Counted from the stretch's first letter, positions 45,491 through 57,560 are shown. The stretch is 64,000 nucleotides of DNA from Streptomyces sp. NBC_00249 (GCF_026342355.1 NZ_JAPEMV010000002.1:1054001-1118000), one strand, 5' to 3'. Made by a program: numbers and translations. The notes: generated by a model not told the origin, from the sequence alone.

Positions 45491-46092
45491 TAGACACCCG
45501 CCCCAGCACGCGCACGGAGCAGAGCCGCGGGAGCGACGTCCTCGAGGGGCAGACCACGGCGAGCCGCGATCTCCTCGGGACGCTGCAGGCCCTTGAGGGC
45601 CGCCACGGTCGCGTGCACGATGTTGATCGCGTTCGAAGAGCCGAGCGACTTCGACAGGATGTCGTGAACGCCGGCGCACTCCAGAACGGCGCGCACCGGG
45701 CCACCGGCGATAACACCGGTACCGGGGGCGGCCGGCTTCAGCAGCACGACGCCCGCGGCACGCTCGCCCGTGATCGGGTGAGGGATGGTGCCCTGGATGC
45801 GCGGAACCTTGAAGAAGTTCTTCTTGGCTTCCTCGACACCCTTGGCGATGGCCGCGGGAACTTCCTTGGCCTTGCCGTAACCGACACCTACGGTGCCGTC
45901 ACCGTCGCCCACCACGACCAGCGCGGTGAAGCTGAAGCGGCGACCACCCTTGACAACCTTGGCGACGCGGTTGATCGCGACAACGCGCTCAACGTAAGCG
46001 GTCTTCTCGGCGGCAGGGCCACCGTCGCGACCCTTCCGGTCCCGCCGCTCGCCGCCACCGGCACCGCTTCCGCGGCGCTGGGGTCCAGCCAT
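45490..46092 (-). CDS. rpsE: 30S ribosomal protein S5
   Basis: A 200-residue protein. The S5 core starts near residue 30 ([20 protein letters not shown]), with [20 protein letters not shown] and the C-terminal [21 protein letters not shown] basic Gly/Arg-rich N-terminus precedes it. The stop overlaps the rpmD start. Confidence 0.98.
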   Translation of the reverse strand: MAGPQRRGSGAGGGERRDRKGRDGGPAAEKTAYVERVVAINRVAKVVKGGRRFSFTALVVVGDGDGTVGVGYGKAKEVPAAIAKGVEEAKKNFFKVPRIQGTIPHPITGERAAGVVLLKPAAPGTGVIAGGPVRAVLECAGVHDILSKSLGSSNAINIVHATVAALKGLQRPEEIAARRGLPLEDVAPAALLRARAGAGV

Positions 46093-46137
46093 TGGATTAC
46101 CTCTCTCTGTTACGTCCGTGAGTCCCGGAACCGGGGC

Positions 46138-46521
46138 TTAGAACTTCAGCCCGGCTTCGCGGGCGGCGTCAGCCAGAGCGGCAATGCGCCCGGCGTATCG
46201 GTTGCCACCGCGGTCGAACACGACGGTCTCGACACCCGCGGCCTTGGCACGCTCGGCGACGAGCGCGCCGACAGCCTGGGCCTGCGAGCTCTTGTCGCCT
46301 TCGCCACCGCGGATCGAAGCGTCCAGGGTCGACGCCGACGCCAGGGTGTGACCCTGGAGGTCGTCGATGACCTGAGCAACGATGTTGCGGTTCGAACGCG
46401 TCACGACGAGGCGCGGACGCTCCGCCGTACCCGAGACGTTCTTGCGGATGCGGATGTGGCGGCGAGCCTTGGCAGCGCGCTTGTACGCGTCGCCCTTGGC
46501 GATCTTCACACCGTATGCCAT
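46138..46521 (-). CDS. rplR: 50S ribosomal protein L18
   Basis: A 127-residue 5S-rRNA-binding protein. It shows [20 protein letters not shown], the [15 protein letters not shown] core, and [20 protein letters not shown]. It begins 2 bp after rplF. Confidence 0.98.
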   Translation of the reverse strand: MAYGVKIAKGDAYKRAAKARRHIRIRKNVSGTAERPRLVVTRSNRNIVAQVIDDLQGHTLASASTLDASIRGGEGDKSSQAQAVGALVAERAKAAGVETVVFDRGGNRYAGRIAALADAAREAGLKF

Positions 46522-46523
46522 GG

Positions 46524-47063
46524 CTACTTACCAGCCTTTCCGACCTTGCGGCGGATGACTTCGCCGGCGTACTTGACACCCTTGGCCTTGTACGGGTCGG
46601 GCTTCCGCAGCTTGCGGATGTTGGCGGCGACCTCGCCGACCTTCTGCTTGTCGATGCCCTCGACCGTGAACTTGGTGGGCGACTCGACCTTGAAGGAGAT
46701 GCCCGAGGGCGCCTCGATCAGGATCGGGTGGCTGTAGCCAAGCTGGAACTCCAGGTCGGAGCCCTTCGCGGCGACGCGGTAACCGACACCGCTGATCTCG
46801 AGAGCCTTGACGTAACCCGTGGTCACGCCGGTGATCATGTTCGCCACCAGCGTGCGGGACAGGCCGTGCAGGGCCTTGTTCTGACGCTCGTCGTTCGGGC
46901 GGGTGACGTTCAGAACGCCGTCCTCACCCTTGACGATCTCGATCGGCGCGGCGACGGTGTGGGCGAGGGAACCCTTGGGGCCCTTCACCTCGACCGTGCG
47001 GCCGACGATGGTGACGTCCACACCGGCGGGAACCTGGATGGGGAGCTTGCCGATTCGCGACAT
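46524..47063 (-). CDS. rplF: 50S ribosomal protein L6
   Basis: A 179-residue two-domain protein near the GTPase centre. It starts [20 protein letters not shown], has [20 protein letters not shown] and ends [20 protein letters not shown]. It lies 20 bp after rpsH. Confidence 0.98.
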   Translation of the reverse strand: MSRIGKLPIQVPAGVDVTIVGRTVEVKGPKGSLAHTVAAPIEIVKGEDGVLNVTRPNDERQNKALHGLSRTLVANMITGVTTGYVKALEISGVGYRVAAKGSDLEFQLGYSHPILIEAPSGISFKVESPTKFTVEGIDKQKVGEVAANIRKLRKPDPYKAKGVKYAGEVIRRKVGKAGK

Positions 47064-47083
47064 TGCTTTTCCTCCGTTCCCGA

Positions 47084-47482
47084 CTACCAGACGTAGGCGA
47101 GGACTTCCCCACCTACGCCCTTCTTGCCTGCCTGCTGGCCGGTCAGGAGACCGTGGGACGTGGAGATGATCGCCACGCCCAGGCCGCCGAGGACCTTCGG
47201 CAGGTTGGTGGACTTCGCGTACACGCGCAGACCGGGCTTCGAGATCCGCTTGATGCCCGCGATGGAGCGCTCACGGTTCGGCCCGAACTTCAGCTCGAGG
47301 ACGAGGTTCTTGCCGACCTCGGCGTCCTCGACCTTCCAGCCGGTGATGAAACCCTCCTGCTTGAGGATCTCCGCGATGTGCGACTTGATCTTGCTGTGCG
47401 GCATCACGACGGTGTCGTGGTACGCCGAGTTAGCGTTACGCAGACGAGTGAGCATGTCTGCGATCGGGTCAGTCATGGTCAT
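47084..47482 (-). CDS. rpsH: 30S ribosomal protein S8
   Basis: A 132-residue protein that in E. coli also represses the spc operon. It starts [20 protein letters not shown] and ends [23 protein letters not shown] 47482 has GAAGG upstream; a second ATG 6 bp in is possible. It lies 223 bp after rpsZ, the longest gap inside the spc block. Confidence 0.97.
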   Translation of the reverse strand: MTMTDPIADMLTRLRNANSAYHDTVVMPHSKIKSHIAEILKQEGFITGWKVEDAEVGKNLVLELKFGPNRERSIAGIKRISKPGLRVYAKSTNLPKVLGGLGVAIISTSHGLLTGQQAGKKGVGGEVLAYVW

Positions 47483-47705
47483 GAAGTGGCCTTCGGCCTC
47501 TCTCGCCGGGGTTTCCTGTATGCGCCATCCCTCTCCCCACTCAGAGGCGGGACGGGTGCGGCGCGGGGACCTACGGCGTAGTAAGTCGTTATGGGCGGCG
47601 GACGCCCAACCACACAAGCCTAAGGCATGCGCGGCCGGGCATCCGCCGACCAGATGCTTACCGAGAGTGCCTGGTACCGCTCAAGTCCTTACGGACGAGA
47701 GGGAG

Positions 47706-47891
47706 TTACCAGGAGCTCTTGGTCACGCCCGGCAGCTCGCCACGGTGAGCCATCTCACGAAGGCACACGCGGCACAGGCCGAACTTGCGGTACACGGAGT
47801 GGGGACGACCGCAGCGCTGGCAGCGGGTGTACGCACGCACACCGAACTTGGGCTTGCGGGCAGCCTTCGCGATGAGAGCCTTCTTCGCCAT
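47706..47891 (-). CDS. rpsZ: 30S ribosomal protein S14, type Z (zinc-binding)
   Basis: A 61-residue short zinc form of S14: [20 protein letters not shown], then [20 protein letters not shown]. The Cys24-x2-Cys27 and Cys40-x2-Cys43 pairs are intact. Longer zinc-free S14 paralogues are usually encoded elsewhere in Streptomyces. It lies 5 bp after rplE. Confidence 0.97.
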   Translation of the reverse strand: MAKKALIAKAARKPKFGVRAYTRCQRCGRPHSVYRKFGLCRVCLREMAHRGELPGVTKSSW

Positions 47892-47896
47892 CTCGC

Positions 47897-48448
47897 TTAC
47901 GCCTCCTTGAAGGGGAAGCCGAGGTGACGAAGGAGCGCGCGGCCCTCAGCGTCGTTGGTCGCCGTGGTGACCACGGTGATGTCCATACCCCGGGTACGGT
48001 CGATCTTGTCCTGGTCGATCTCGTGGAACATGACCTGCTCCGTGAGACCGAAGGTGTAGTTGCCACGGCCGTCGAACTGCTTCGGCGACAGACCACGGAA
48101 GTCACGGATACGCGGCAGCGCGAGCGACAGCGTACGGTCCAGGAACTCCCACATGCGGTCACCACGGAGGGTGACGTGGCAGCCGATCGGCTGACCCTCG
48201 CGCAGCTTGAACTGCGCGATGGACTTGCGGGCCTTCGTGACGGCCGGCTTCTGACCGGTGATCGTCGTCAGGTCGCGGATCGCGCCGTCGATCAGCTTCG
48301 AGTCACGGGCGGCGTCGCCGACACCCATGTTCACGACGATCTTGACGAGACCGGGGATCTGCATGACGTTCTCGTAGGAGAACTCCTCACGCAGCTTGCC
48401 CGCGATGTCCTCGCGGTACTTCGTCTTGAGACGCGGAGTGGTAGCCAT
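47897..48448 (-). CDS. rplE: 50S ribosomal protein L5
   Basis: A 183-residue 5S-rRNA-binding protein: [40 protein letters not shown] and [20 protein letters not shown]. The ATG overlaps the rplX stop codon by one base (TGATG). Confidence 0.98.
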   Translation of the reverse strand: MATTPRLKTKYREDIAGKLREEFSYENVMQIPGLVKIVVNMGVGDAARDSKLIDGAIRDLTTITGQKPAVTKARKSIAQFKLREGQPIGCHVTLRGDRMWEFLDRTLSLALPRIRDFRGLSPKQFDGRGNYTFGLTEQVMFHEIDQDKIDRTRGMDITVVTTATNDAEGRALLRHLGFPFKEA

Positions 48449-48759
48449 CAGATGTCCTCACCCGTCCGCTTGGCAACGCGGATCTTGTTGCCCTCGTCGT
48501 CGAAGCGGTAGCCGACGCGGGTGACGACCTTCTTGCCGTCCTTCTCCACAACCAGCTGAACGTTGCTGACGTGGACCGGGGCCTCGGTGATCACAATGCC
48601 ACCGGCCTGGTTCTGCGCAGCCTTGGTGTGCTTCTTGACCCGGTTGACACCCTCGACGAGGACGCGGTCGTTGGCGGGGAAGGCCGCGATGACCTTGCCC
48701 TGCTTGCCCTTGTCCTTACCGGTGATGACCTGAACCAGGTCGCCCTTCTTGATCTTCAT
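48448..48759 (-). CDS. rplX: 50S ribosomal protein L24
   Basis: A 103-residue assembly initiator with a KOW motif ([20 protein letters not shown]). The middle is [20 protein letters not shown]. It lies 2 bp after rplN and overlaps rplE. Confidence 0.98.
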   Translation of the reverse strand: MKIKKGDLVQVITGKDKGKQGKVIAAFPANDRVLVEGVNRVKKHTKAAQNQAGGIVITEAPVHVSNVQLVVEKDGKKVVTRVGYRFDDEGNKIRVAKRTGEDI

Positions 48760-48761
48760 GC

Positions 48762-49130
48762 TTACAGCACCTCCGGCGCGAGCGAGATGATCTTCATGAA
48801 CTTCTTCTCGCGCAGCTCACGGCCCACCGGGCCGAAGATACGGGTGCCGCGAGGGTCGCCGTCGTTCTTCAGAATGACGGCGGCGTTCTCGTCAAAGCGG
48901 ATGTACGAGCCGTCCTGGCGGCGACGCTCCTTGACGGTGCGAACGATGACCGCCTTGACGACGTCACCCTTCTTCACGTTGCCACCGGGGATCGCGTCCT
49001 TGACGGTGGCGACGATGACGTCACCGATGCCCGCGTAGCGGCGACCGGAACCACCGAGAACACGGATGCAAAGGATTTCCTTGGCACCAGTGTTGTCGGC
49101 GATACGCAGTCGCGACTCCTGCTGGATCAC
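48762..49130 (-). CDS. rplN: 50S ribosomal protein L14
   Basis: A 122-residue protein at the subunit interface: [20 protein letters not shown], then the [20 protein letters not shown] stretch. It lies 108 bp after rpsQ, the boundary between the S10 and spc operons in other bacteria, so a promoter may lie in this gap. Confidence 0.98.
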   Translation of the reverse strand: MIQQESRLRIADNTGAKEILCIRVLGGSGRRYAGIGDVIVATVKDAIPGGNVKKGDVVKAVIVRTVKERRRQDGSYIRFDENAAVILKNDGDPRGTRIFGPVGRELREKKFMKIISLAPEVL

Positions 49131-49238
49131 GTGTATCTCCTGTTTGTCTGCCGGTTCCCGGCGGGGGCCTCACACTCCGAAGAGCGGCGGCCCCCACCGA
49201 GCCTGGCGGAACGAACCTAAGGGAAACCCCTCAGGTGC

Positions 49239-49520
49239 TTACTTGGCCTTCTCGAGGATCTCGACGATGCGCCAGCGCTTGCTCGCCGACAGCGGACGCG
49301 TCTCCATGATGAGGACGCGGTCGCCGACGCCGGCAGCGTTCTGCTCGTCGTGCGCCTTGAGCTTGTTCGTACGGCGGATGACCTTGCCGTACAGCGCGTG
49401 CTTCACGCGGTCCTCGACAGCGACGACGACGGTCTTGTCCATCTTGTCGCTGACGACCAGACCCTCACGGGTCTTGCGGAAGCCGCGGTCAGTCGTCTCA
49501 GTCACGTTGTTCTCGCTCAT
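49239..49520 (-). CDS. rpsQ: 30S ribosomal protein S17
   Basis: A 93-residue OB-fold protein: [20 protein letters not shown] and [20 protein letters not shown]. The ATG overlaps the rpmC stop codon by one base. It is the last gene of the S10 unit. Confidence 0.98.
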   Translation of the reverse strand: MSENNVTETTDRGFRKTREGLVVSDKMDKTVVVAVEDRVKHALYGKVIRRTNKLKAHDEQNAAGVGDRVLIMETRPLSASKRWRIVEILEKAK

Positions 49521-49744
49521 CAGGCGCTCTCCACCGTCTCGATACCGAGCTCACGCTCGTGCATCAGGGTGTAGATGCGAGCGATGTCCTTACGGACGGA
49601 CTTGAGCCGGCCGTTGTTCTCCAGCTGACCCGTGGCCGCCTGGAAACGGAGCTTGAACAGCTCCTCCTTGGCCTCGCGCAGCTTGCCAACGAGCTCCTCG
49701 TTGCCGAGCTCACGCAGCTCGGACGCCTTGGTTCCCGTCGCCAT
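49520..49744 (-). CDS. rpmC: 50S ribosomal protein L29
   Basis: A 74-residue helical protein near the exit tunnel: [20 protein letters not shown] and [23 protein letters not shown] 49744 is chosen because it overlaps the rplP stop codon as TGATG; a GTG one codon upstream is the alternative. Confidence 0.97.
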   Translation of the reverse strand: MATGTKASELRELGNEELVGKLREAKEELFKLRFQAATGQLENNGRLKSVRKDIARIYTLMHERELGIETVESA

Positions 49745-50163
49745 CACGACTCACCTGCCTCGCGCCGAACAATCCGGCACTTCATCGGAAGCTTGTGAGC
49801 AGCGCGGGTGAGCGCCTCACGAGCAATCTTCTCGTTCGGGTAGGACAGCTCGAACATGACCCGGCCCGGGTGCACGTTGGCGATCCACCACTCGGGAGAA
49901 CCCTTACCGGAACCCATGCGGGTCTCGGCAGGCTTCTTGGTGAGCGGGCGGTCCGGGTAGATGTTGATCCAGACCTTGCCGCCACGCTTGATGTGGCGGG
50001 TCATCGCGATACGAGCCGCCTCGATCTGGCGGTTCGTCACGTACGCCGGGGTCAGCGCCTGGATGCCGTACTCGCCGAACGAGACCTCAGTACCGCCCTT
50101 GGCCATACCACGGCGCTTCGGGTGGTGCTGCTTGCGGTGCTTGACCCTACGAGGGATCAGCAT
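49744..50163 (-). CDS. rplP: 50S ribosomal protein L16
   Basis: A 139-residue protein at the A-site finger: [40 protein letters not shown] and [20 protein letters not shown]. It lies 5 bp after rpsC and its stop codon overlaps rpmC. Confidence 0.98.
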   Translation of the reverse strand: MLIPRRVKHRKQHHPKRRGMAKGGTEVSFGEYGIQALTPAYVTNRQIEAARIAMTRHIKRGGKVWINIYPDRPLTKKPAETRMGSGKGSPEWWIANVHPGRVMFELSYPNEKIAREALTRAAHKLPMKCRIVRREAGES

Positions 50164-50168
50164 GTCGG

Positions 50169-51011
50169 TCAGGCCTCCGTTCCGGTGCTCTCAGCCGGAG
50201 CGGCGGCGGGAGCGTCGGCCTTGGGGGCCTCGGCACCAGCAGCCTGCTGCGGCTTGCGGCCACCACGGCCGCCGCGCTCGCCACCACGGCCACCACGGCC
50301 GGCGGGACGGTCGCCAGCGCCCTGCGCGCCACGGGCCGGGCGGTTACCCGCACGGGCCGCAGCGTTCTCGGCGCGAACCTCGGCGATGTTCTTGACGTCG
50401 CCCTTGTAGATCCAGACCTTCACACCGATACGGCCGAAGGTGGTCTTGGCCTCGAAGAAGCCGTAGTCCACGTTCGCGCGGAGGGTGTGCAGCGGCACAC
50501 GGCCTTCGCGGTAGAACTCGGAGCGGGACATCTCGGCGCCGCCGAGGCGGCCGCCGCACTGGATCTTGATGCCCTTGGCGCCGGCCTTCATCGTGCCCTG
50601 CATGCTCTTACGCATGGCGCGACGGAAGGAGACGCGGGAGGAGAGCTGCTCGGCAACGGCCTGGGCAACCAGCTGGGCATCGAGCTCGGGGTTCTTGACC
50701 TCGAGGATGTTCAGCTGGACCTGCTTGCCCGTGAGCTTCTCGAGGTCACCGCGGATGCGGTCGGCCTCGGCGCCACGGCGACCGATGACGATGCCCGGAC
50801 GAGCGGTGTGGATGTCCACACGCACGCGGTCACGGGTGCGCTCGATCTCAACCTTCGAGATGCCGGCGCGCTCCATGCCGGACGTCATCATCCTGCGGAT
50901 GGCGACGTCTTCCTTGACGTAGTCCTTGTACAGCTTGTCGGCGTACCAACGCGACTTGAAGTCGGTGGTGATGCCGAGCCGGAACCCGTGCGGGTTTACC
51001 TTCTGGCCCAT
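50169..51011 (-). CDS. rpsC: 30S ribosomal protein S3
   Basis: A 280-residue mRNA-entry protein. The N-terminus is [20 protein letters not shown], the KH domain is at about 39-107 ([20 protein letters not shown]), and the C-terminal domain runs to about 212. A Gly/Arg- then Ala/Pro-rich extension of about 65 residues ([20 protein letters not shown]) follows, typical of actinobacteria. The ATG overlaps the rplV stop codon. Confidence 0.98.
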   Translation of the reverse strand: MGQKVNPHGFRLGITTDFKSRWYADKLYKDYVKEDVAIRRMMTSGMERAGISKVEIERTRDRVRVDIHTARPGIVIGRRGAEADRIRGDLEKLTGKQVQLNILEVKNPELDAQLVAQAVAEQLSSRVSFRRAMRKSMQGTMKAGAKGIKIQCGGRLGGAEMSRSEFYREGRVPLHTLRANVDYGFFEAKTTFGRIGVKVWIYKGDVKNIAEVRAENAAARAGNRPARGAQGAGDRPAGRGGRGGERGGRGGRKPQQAAGAEAPKADAPAAAPAESTGTEA

Positions 51012-51358
51012 TACCGGGAACCTTCCTTGCTGCTGACGACCACGGTGATGTGGCTGGTCCGCTTGCGGATCCGGTAGGCACGGCCCTGGGCACGCGGACG
51101 GAACCGCTTCAGGGTCGGGCCCTCGTCCACGTACGCCTCGCTGATGACCAGCGTGGAGGCGTCCGGGTGGTTGTAGTTGTGTGCGGCATTGGCAATGGCG
51201 CTGTCCAGCACCTTGCCAACCGGCACGCTCGCGGCCTGCGGGGCGAAACGCAGGACCGCCTGAGCCTCCGTGGCATCCATGCCACGGATAAGGTCCACCA
51301 CTCGGCGGGCCTTCATGGGCGTGACGCGGATGTACCGCGCCTGGGCCCTGGCTTCCAT
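51011..51358 (-). CDS. rplV: 50S ribosomal protein L22
   Basis: A 115-residue tunnel-lining protein starting [20 protein letters not shown]. The beta-hairpin region is [23 protein letters not shown] 51358 follows GAAGGGA; an in-frame upstream ATG would add 12 non-family residues. It lies 43 bp after rpsS. Confidence 0.97.
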   Translation of the reverse strand: MEARAQARYIRVTPMKARRVVDLIRGMDATEAQAVLRFAPQAASVPVGKVLDSAIANAAHNYNHPDASTLVISEAYVDEGPTLKRFRPRAQGRAYRIRKRTSHITVVVSSKEGSR

Positions 51359-51401
51359 GGTTGTCCCTTCGGTGTAAGTCATAGTCGTAACCACCCCGCC
51401 T

Positions 51402-51683
51402 TTAGCGGCGCTTCGACTTCCGGTCGTCCTTGACGTGGCCGCGGAAGGTGCGAGTCGGCGAGAACTCGCCGAGCTTGTGGCCGACCATCGACTCGGTGAC
51501 GAACACCGGGACGTGGGTCTTGCCGTTGTGCACCGCGATGGTGTGACCCAGCATGCTGGGGATGATCATCGAGCGACGGGACCAGGTCTTGATGACGTTC
51601 TTGGTGCCGGCTTCGTTCTGGACGTCCACCTTCTTTACGAGGTGGTCGTCGACGAAGGGCCCCTTCTTGAGACTGCGCGGCAT
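51402..51683 (-). CDS. rpsS: 30S ribosomal protein S19
   Basis: A 93-residue head protein: [20 protein letters not shown] and [20 protein letters not shown]. It lies 12 bp after rplB in the S10 operon. Confidence 0.98.
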   Translation of the reverse strand: MPRSLKKGPFVDDHLVKKVDVQNEAGTKNVIKTWSRRSMIIPSMLGHTIAVHNGKTHVPVFVTESMVGHKLGEFSPTRTFRGHVKDDRKSKRR

Positions 51684-51695
51684 CTAAACCCGCTC

Positions 51696-52532
51696 CTAGC
51701 GCTTCTTGTTCGTCTTGCGGCGGCGGACGATGTACTTGCTCGAAGCCTTCTTCGGCGAGCGAGTACGACCCTCCTTCTGACCCCACGGGGAGACCGGGTG
51801 GCGACCACCACTGGTCTTGCCCTCACCACCACCGTGCGGGTGGTCAACCGGGTTCATCGCGACACCGCGGACGGACGGGCGAACGCCCTTCCAGCGCATG
51901 CGGCCGGCCTTGCCCCAGTTGATGTTCGACTGCTCGGCGTTGCCGACCTCGCCGACCGTGGCGCGGCAGCGCGCGTCGACGAGACGGATCTCACCGGACG
52001 GCATACGAAGGTGGGCCATGGTGCCCTCCTTCGCCAGCAGCTGCACGGAGGCACCAGCGGAGCGGGCGAACTTCGCGCCGCCACCGGGACGGAGCTCGAT
52101 CGCGTGGATCGTGGTACCGACCGGGATGTTGCGGAGCGCGAGGTTGTTGCCCGGCTTGATGTCGGCCGTGGGGCCGTTCTCAATCCGGTCGCCCTGCTTC
52201 AGGCTCTTCGGCGCGATGATGTAGCGCTTCTCGCCGTCGGCGTAGTGCAGGAGCGCGATGCGCGCGGTGCGGTTGGGGTCGTACTCGATGTGCGCGACCT
52301 TGGCCGGCACGCCGTCCTTGTCGTGACGACGGAAGTCGATCACGCGGTAGGCGCGCTTGTGTCCACCACCCTGGTGGCGAACGGTGATCCGACCGGTGTT
52401 GTTACGGCCGCCCTTGCTGTGCAGGGGGCGAACCAGCGACTTCTCCGGCGTGGACCGCGTGATCTCGACAAAGTCGGCGACGCTGGAGCCACGACGGCCC
52501 GGGGTCGTCGGCTTGTACTTGCGGATACCCAT
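51696..52532 (-). CDS. rplB: 50S ribosomal protein L2
   Basis: A 278-residue protein needed for subunit joining and peptidyl transfer. It starts [20 protein letters not shown]. The conserved His sits in the signature [19 protein letters not shown], and the basic tail is [15 protein letters not shown]. It lies 39 bp after rplW. Confidence 0.98.
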   Translation of the reverse strand: MGIRKYKPTTPGRRGSSVADFVEITRSTPEKSLVRPLHSKGGRNNTGRITVRHQGGGHKRAYRVIDFRRHDKDGVPAKVAHIEYDPNRTARIALLHYADGEKRYIIAPKSLKQGDRIENGPTADIKPGNNLALRNIPVGTTIHAIELRPGGGAKFARSAGASVQLLAKEGTMAHLRMPSGEIRLVDARCRATVGEVGNAEQSNINWGKAGRMRWKGVRPSVRGVAMNPVDHPHGGGEGKTSGGRHPVSPWGQKEGRTRSPKKASSKYIVRRRKTNKKR

Positions 52533-52571
52533 TTCTCAGTCCTCGTCCGATTCCGGACGACTAGACCTCCG

Positions 52572-52895
52572 TTAGGAGGCCTGGCCGCCGAAGATGTCGA
52601 TACGGTTGCCCTCGGCAAGGGTCACGATGGCGCGCTTGGTGTTCGCACGCTTGCCGAAACCGGTCTTGGTCCGCTTGCGCTTACCCTGACGGTTGATCGT
52701 GTTGACCCCGGTGACCTTGACCGAGAAGACCGCTTCCACGGCCTGCTTGATCTGGGTCTTGTTGGCGCCGGGCGCGACGATGAACGTGTACTTGTTCTCG
52801 TCCAGCAGCGCGTAGCTCTTCTCCGAGACGACCGGCTTGATCAGCAGGTCGCGCGGGTCGGTGAAGGTCTTGCTGGTAACGGTCGCCTCAGACAT
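52572..52895 (-). CDS. rplW: 50S ribosomal protein L23
   Basis: A 107-residue exit-tunnel protein that docks trigger factor and [23 protein letters not shown] and [20 protein letters not shown]. The ATG overlaps the rplD stop codon (TGATG). Confidence 0.98.
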   Translation of the reverse strand: MSEATVTSKTFTDPRDLLIKPVVSEKSYALLDENKYTFIVAPGANKTQIKQAVEAVFSVKVTGVNTINRQGKRKRTKTGFGKRANTKRAIVTLAEGNRIDIFGGQAS

Positions 52896-53545
52896 CAGGC
52901 GTCGCTCCCTTCGGTCTCATCGGCCTTGGGGCCAGACACGAAGGACTCGAACGCGGTCTGGGTGAAGACCACATCGTCGGAGACGATCACGTCGTACGTG
53001 TTCAGCTGGCCCGGCTCCAGGATGTGAACCTGGGGCAGGTTGCGGGCGGACAGCCACGCGGCCTCTTCGCTGCGGTCGACGACCAGGAGCAGGTTCTTGC
53101 GCTCCGAGATCTTGCCGAACAGCGTCTTGGCGGCCTTCGTGGAGGCGGCACCCTCGACCACGCCGGTGACGACGTGGATGCGGGAGTGACGCGCACGGTC
53201 CGAGAGGGCACCGCGGAGGGCGGCGGCCTTCATCTTCTTCGGGGTCCGCTGGGAGTAGTCACGCGGCTGCGGGCCGTGGACGACGCCACCGCCGACGAAC
53301 TGCGGAGCGCGGGTGGAACCCTGGCGAGCGCGGCCGGTGCCCTTCTGGCGGTACGGCTTGCGGCCACCACCACGGACTTCGCCACGACGCTTGGTCTTGT
53401 GCGTGCCCTGACGGGCAGCAGCCAGCTGGGCGACAACGACCTGGTGGATCAGCGGAACGCTGGTCTTCGCGTCGAAGATCTCCGCGGGGAGCTCGACGGT
53501 ACCGGCCTTGTCGCCTGCCGGCGAAAGGATGTCAATGGTGCTCAT
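52895..53545 (-). CDS. rplD: 50S ribosomal protein L4
   Basis: A 216-residue protein whose loop ([20 protein letters not shown]) lines the exit tunnel. In E. coli L4 also represses the S10 operon. The start is [20 protein letters not shown] at ATG 53545, 4 bp after rplC; longer in-frame sequence upstream belongs to rplC in another frame. Confidence 0.98.
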   Translation of the reverse strand: MSTIDILSPAGDKAGTVELPAEIFDAKTSVPLIHQVVVAQLAAARQGTHKTKRRGEVRGGGRKPYRQKGTGRARQGSTRAPQFVGGGVVHGPQPRDYSQRTPKKMKAAALRGALSDRARHSRIHVVTGVVEGAASTKAAKTLFGKISERKNLLLVVDRSEEAAWLSARNLPQVHILEPGQLNTYDVIVSDDVVFTQTAFESFVSGPKADETEGSDA

Positions 53546-53549
53546 TACC

Positions 53550-54194
53550 TCAAGCCCCCTTGGCCGCGGTACGGACCAGGACGAGGCCGCCGTTCGGACC
53601 GGGGACCGCACCCTTGATGAGGAGCAGACCCTTCTCCGCGTCAACCGCGTGGATGGTCAGGTTCTGGGTGGTGACGCGCTCGTTACCCATACGACCGGCC
53701 ATGCGCATGCCCTTGAAGACACGCCCAGGGGTGGCGCAGCCACCGATCGAACCGGGGGAGCGGTGCTTGCGCTGCACACCGTGACCGGCGCCGAGGCCCC
53801 GGAAGTTGTGCCGCTTCATGACACCGGCGAAGCCCTTGCCCTTGCTGTTGCCCGTGACGTCAACCTTGACGCCGGACTCGAACACCTCAGCAGTGATCTC
53901 CTGGCCGAGCGTGTACTCGCTGGCGTCGGAGGTGCGGAGCTCCACCAGGTGGCGGCGGGGGGTGACGTCGGCCTTGGCGAAGTGGCCCTTGAGGGGCTTG
54001 TTCACCTTGCGCGGGTCGATCTCGCCGAAGGCGATCTGGACCGACTCGTAGCCGTCGATGTCGTTCGTACGGACCTGGGTAACGACGCAGGGTCCGGCCT
54101 TGACCACGGTGACCGGGACGACACGGTTGTTCTCGTCCCAGACCTGGGTCATGCCGAGCTTCTCGCCCAGGACGCCCTTGATCTGCTTTGCCAT
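53550..54194 (-). CDS. rplC: 50S ribosomal protein L3
   Basis: A 214-residue protein: [40 protein letters not shown] and the [16 protein letters not shown] stretch. It lies 14 bp after rpsJ. Confidence 0.98.
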   Translation of the reverse strand: MAKQIKGVLGEKLGMTQVWDENNRVVPVTVVKAGPCVVTQVRTNDIDGYESVQIAFGEIDPRKVNKPLKGHFAKADVTPRRHLVELRTSDASEYTLGQEITAEVFESGVKVDVTGNSKGKGFAGVMKRHNFRGLGAGHGVQRKHRSPGSIGGCATPGRVFKGMRMAGRMGNERVTTQNLTIHAVDAEKGLLLIKGAVPGPNGGLVLVRTAAKGA

Positions 54195-54208
54195 CTTCTC
54201 GACGCCTC

Positions 54209-54517
54209 TCAGAGCTTGATCTCGATGTCAACGCCGGCCGGAAGGTCCAGGCGCATCAGCGAGTCAACGGTCTTGGGCGTCGGGTCGAGGATGTCGATCA
54301 GGCGCTTGTGCGTGCGCATCTCGAAGTGCTCGCGCGAGTCCTTGTACTTGTGCGGCGACTTGATGACGCAGTACACGTTCTTCTCAGTGGGCAGCGGCAC
54401 CGGGCCTGCGACCGACGCACCAGTGCGGGTCACCGTCTCGACGATCTTCTTCGCCGAGGAGTCGATGACCTCGTGGTCGTAGGCCTTGAGCCGGATGCGG
54501 ATCTTCTGTCCCGCCAT
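54209..54517 (-). CDS. rpsJ: 30S ribosomal protein S10
   Basis: A 102-residue protein that also partners NusB in antitermination. It starts [20 protein letters not shown] and has [20 protein letters not shown]. It is the first gene of the S10 operon, behind a gene-free leader/promoter region of about 467 bp. Confidence 0.98.
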   Translation of the reverse strand: MAGQKIRIRLKAYDHEVIDSSAKKIVETVTRTGASVAGPVPLPTEKNVYCVIKSPHKYKDSREHFEMRTHKRLIDILDPTPKTVDSLMRLDLPAGVDIEIKL

Positions 54518-54984
54518 GGCTACTCCGTAGTCCTGTCTGTATGTGGAACGCTCTGGCTCCCGGTCGGCTGCGGGATCAAGTCCCGCCGCCTCTCCTCCGA
54601 CCCACGCGGTCGGGCGTGTCGCACTCCCTCTACAGAAAATCCCCATACGGAAATTCCCTCATCGAAGGGGGTGCGGTCCCTGGACCGCGCATCGGGGGAG
54701 AAACACCCACCGAGTGCCTGGTGGGCACCGTGCTGACACTTCCCAGAAGATTCCCGTACGTCCGTCCCCATTGCTGCCCCGAAAGGCAGATTAAGGACGA
54801 CGAGTACTGTGGGACTCGCTTCCGGTCCTCCCGGCGGGAGGCGCACAGCATCGGCACTCAGCCGAGCAACTTGAGTAGTCTGCCATACGAGACACGTACC
54901 TGGCCAATCGGGCGGAAGAGAATACCCCGCCGGGCGATCACGTCAAACTGCGGCACGCGATTCCCCCGGCGGGCGCCTCCCAGG
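54518..54984 (-). promoter_or_regulatory. rpsJ leader and promoter region
   Basis: 467 bp without a gene between the unknown membrane protein and rpsJ. Its rpsJ-proximal part holds the hairpin motif CCGACC-N5-GGTCGG (54597-54613) within a 25-bp block shared with the rpsL leader. Much of 54620-54960 is less GC-rich than the surroundings, as expected for a promoter region, but no -10/-35 pair could be assigned with confidence. Confidence 0.6.
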
Positions 54985-56175
54985 TCAGGACCGGGATACG
55001 GTCCCGCAGCCCTCCTGCGGCAGGGCGTCGATGCCCTTGGTGCGGTCGTACGGATCGACCGGCGTTCCGGAGGGTGCTGGTCCGCCGACCGGGTCCGAGA
55101 AGAACGACGGGTGCAGGTAGCCGTCGTACCGGTCACAGGCACTGTTCGCGATGTCGCGCTGGAACCGGTACAGCCACAGCTTCCCCGGGGTCCCCTGCCA
55201 CTTGCGCAGGTCCGCGACGGTGAAGGTGGCCTCGCGGCGGACGATGGTCCGTGCGACGTCCTCCGGATTGCCCTTGACCTTCACGAAGGGGTAGACGAAG
55301 GAGTAGTCCACCTTGACCGCGGCCTGTCCCGGCTCCGCCCCCGGCTCCACCCACATCCGGCCCCGCACCTTGACCACGTCGCCGACGGGCTTCAGCTCGG
55401 CCGGGTCGTACCGGGTGAACCAGTCGAGCGGGTCCTGGTCCTCGGCGGGCTTCTCGTAGGCCGCCGCCACCTCCTTGGAGGTCTTCTCGTCCCGCGGGTC
55501 CAGCAGGGCCAGTGCGGCGGCCGGGCGCTCACCGCGCAGGGTCGCCGGGTCCAGGTTGGCGGCGACGAGGAACTGCTTCGCCTTCGCGAGGGCGTCCGCG
55601 ACGCTCTCCTTGGACACCCCGCCGACGGACTCGGCCTGCGGGACCTCGATACCGGCGGCGCCATCGGCCCACTGGAGGGCCGGAGAGCCCCGGAAGGGCT
55701 CCTTCAGGGTCGGCCGGTCCGGGTACCCCTGCGAGGGCGCGGCGGTCGGCCGTACGGACTCCCCGGGCAGCGGCGCGGCACTCTTGGCGTCCTGGCGGGC
55801 CGCGGTCTTCCCCGTCAGCCGGTCGATCACCAGCTCCGGCCGCAGGGCGACCAGCGCCAGCCCCGCGATGAGCACGATGGCCGCGGTGGCCTTGAGCCTC
55901 CTACGGCCCCTCCCCCGGGCTTCCATCTCCTGCCAGGCCGGCCCGGTCCGCCACCCCGGCGGATCGTTTCGCCTGGGCTTCGGCCGACGCCCGAACCGCC
56001 CGCGCCCGGCGGCCGCCGCACGCTCCTCGTCCTCGCGGCGGAGCCGCTCCGTCACCATCCGGGCCCTCGCCGAGGGCTCCTTGGGCGCGTCCGCGGCCTC
56101 CGCGGCCACCTGCTCGCCGAACCGCGCCCACTCCTCGTCGGAGATGCCCGGCCGGCCGTCGTCCTGCTGTGCCAC
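54985..56175 (-). CDS. Membrane-anchored protein of unknown function
   Basis: A 396-residue protein between tuf and rpsJ. The cytoplasmic N-terminus (about 1-92) is acidic then very basic (EMEARGRGRRRLKATAA). One membrane helix lies at about 92-110 (TAAIVLIAGLALVALRPELV). A linker is followed by an extracytoplasmic domain of about 230 residues with FVYPFVKVKGNPEDVARTIV and TPGKLWLYRFQRDIANSACD. I recognise no catalytic motif; two cysteines (about 355 and 391) could form a disulfide. It is separated from tuf by a hairpin, so it probably has its own promoter and is not part of the ribosomal operons. Confidence 0.82.
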   Translation of the reverse strand: MAQQDDGRPGISDEEWARFGEQVAAEAADAPKEPSARARMVTERLRREDEERAAAAGRGRFGRRPKPRRNDPPGWRTGPAWQEMEARGRGRRRLKATAAIVLIAGLALVALRPELVIDRLTGKTAARQDAKSAAPLPGESVRPTAAPSQGYPDRPTLKEPFRGSPALQWADGAAGIEVPQAESVGGVSKESVADALAKAKQFLVAANLDPATLRGERPAAALALLDPRDEKTSKEVAAAYEKPAEDQDPLDWFTRYDPAELKPVGDVVKVRGRMWVEPGAEPGQAAVKVDYSFVYPFVKVKGNPEDVARTIVRREATFTVADLRKWQGTPGKLWLYRFQRDIANSACDRYDGYLHPSFFSDPVGGPAPSGTPVDPYDRTKGIDALPQEGCGTVSRS

Positions 56176-56277
56176 TCTTCCACCCCTGAAAACCGCTACC
56201 TGCTACCTGCTACCTGCGCCGATCTGCTGCGGAGCCTCTCACAGGGCGCTGACACCACGGCGCGGGGGTACGCCGAA

Positions 56278-56316
56278 GGGCCCCTCCCCCACCGCCGGAG
56301 CGGAGGGAAGGGGCCC
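56278..56316 (-). terminator. Terminator after tuf
   Basis: GGGCCCCT (56278-56285) pairs with AGGGGCCC (56309-56316), with further pairing after one mismatch. It lies about 50 bp past the tuf stop codon and before the membrane-protein gene. Confidence 0.65.
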
Positions 56317-56366
56317 CTCGTCGAACATGGTGCCCGCTCGCGCGGACTACCAGGTCAGAACACGAA

Positions 56367-57560
<1,194 letters not shown>

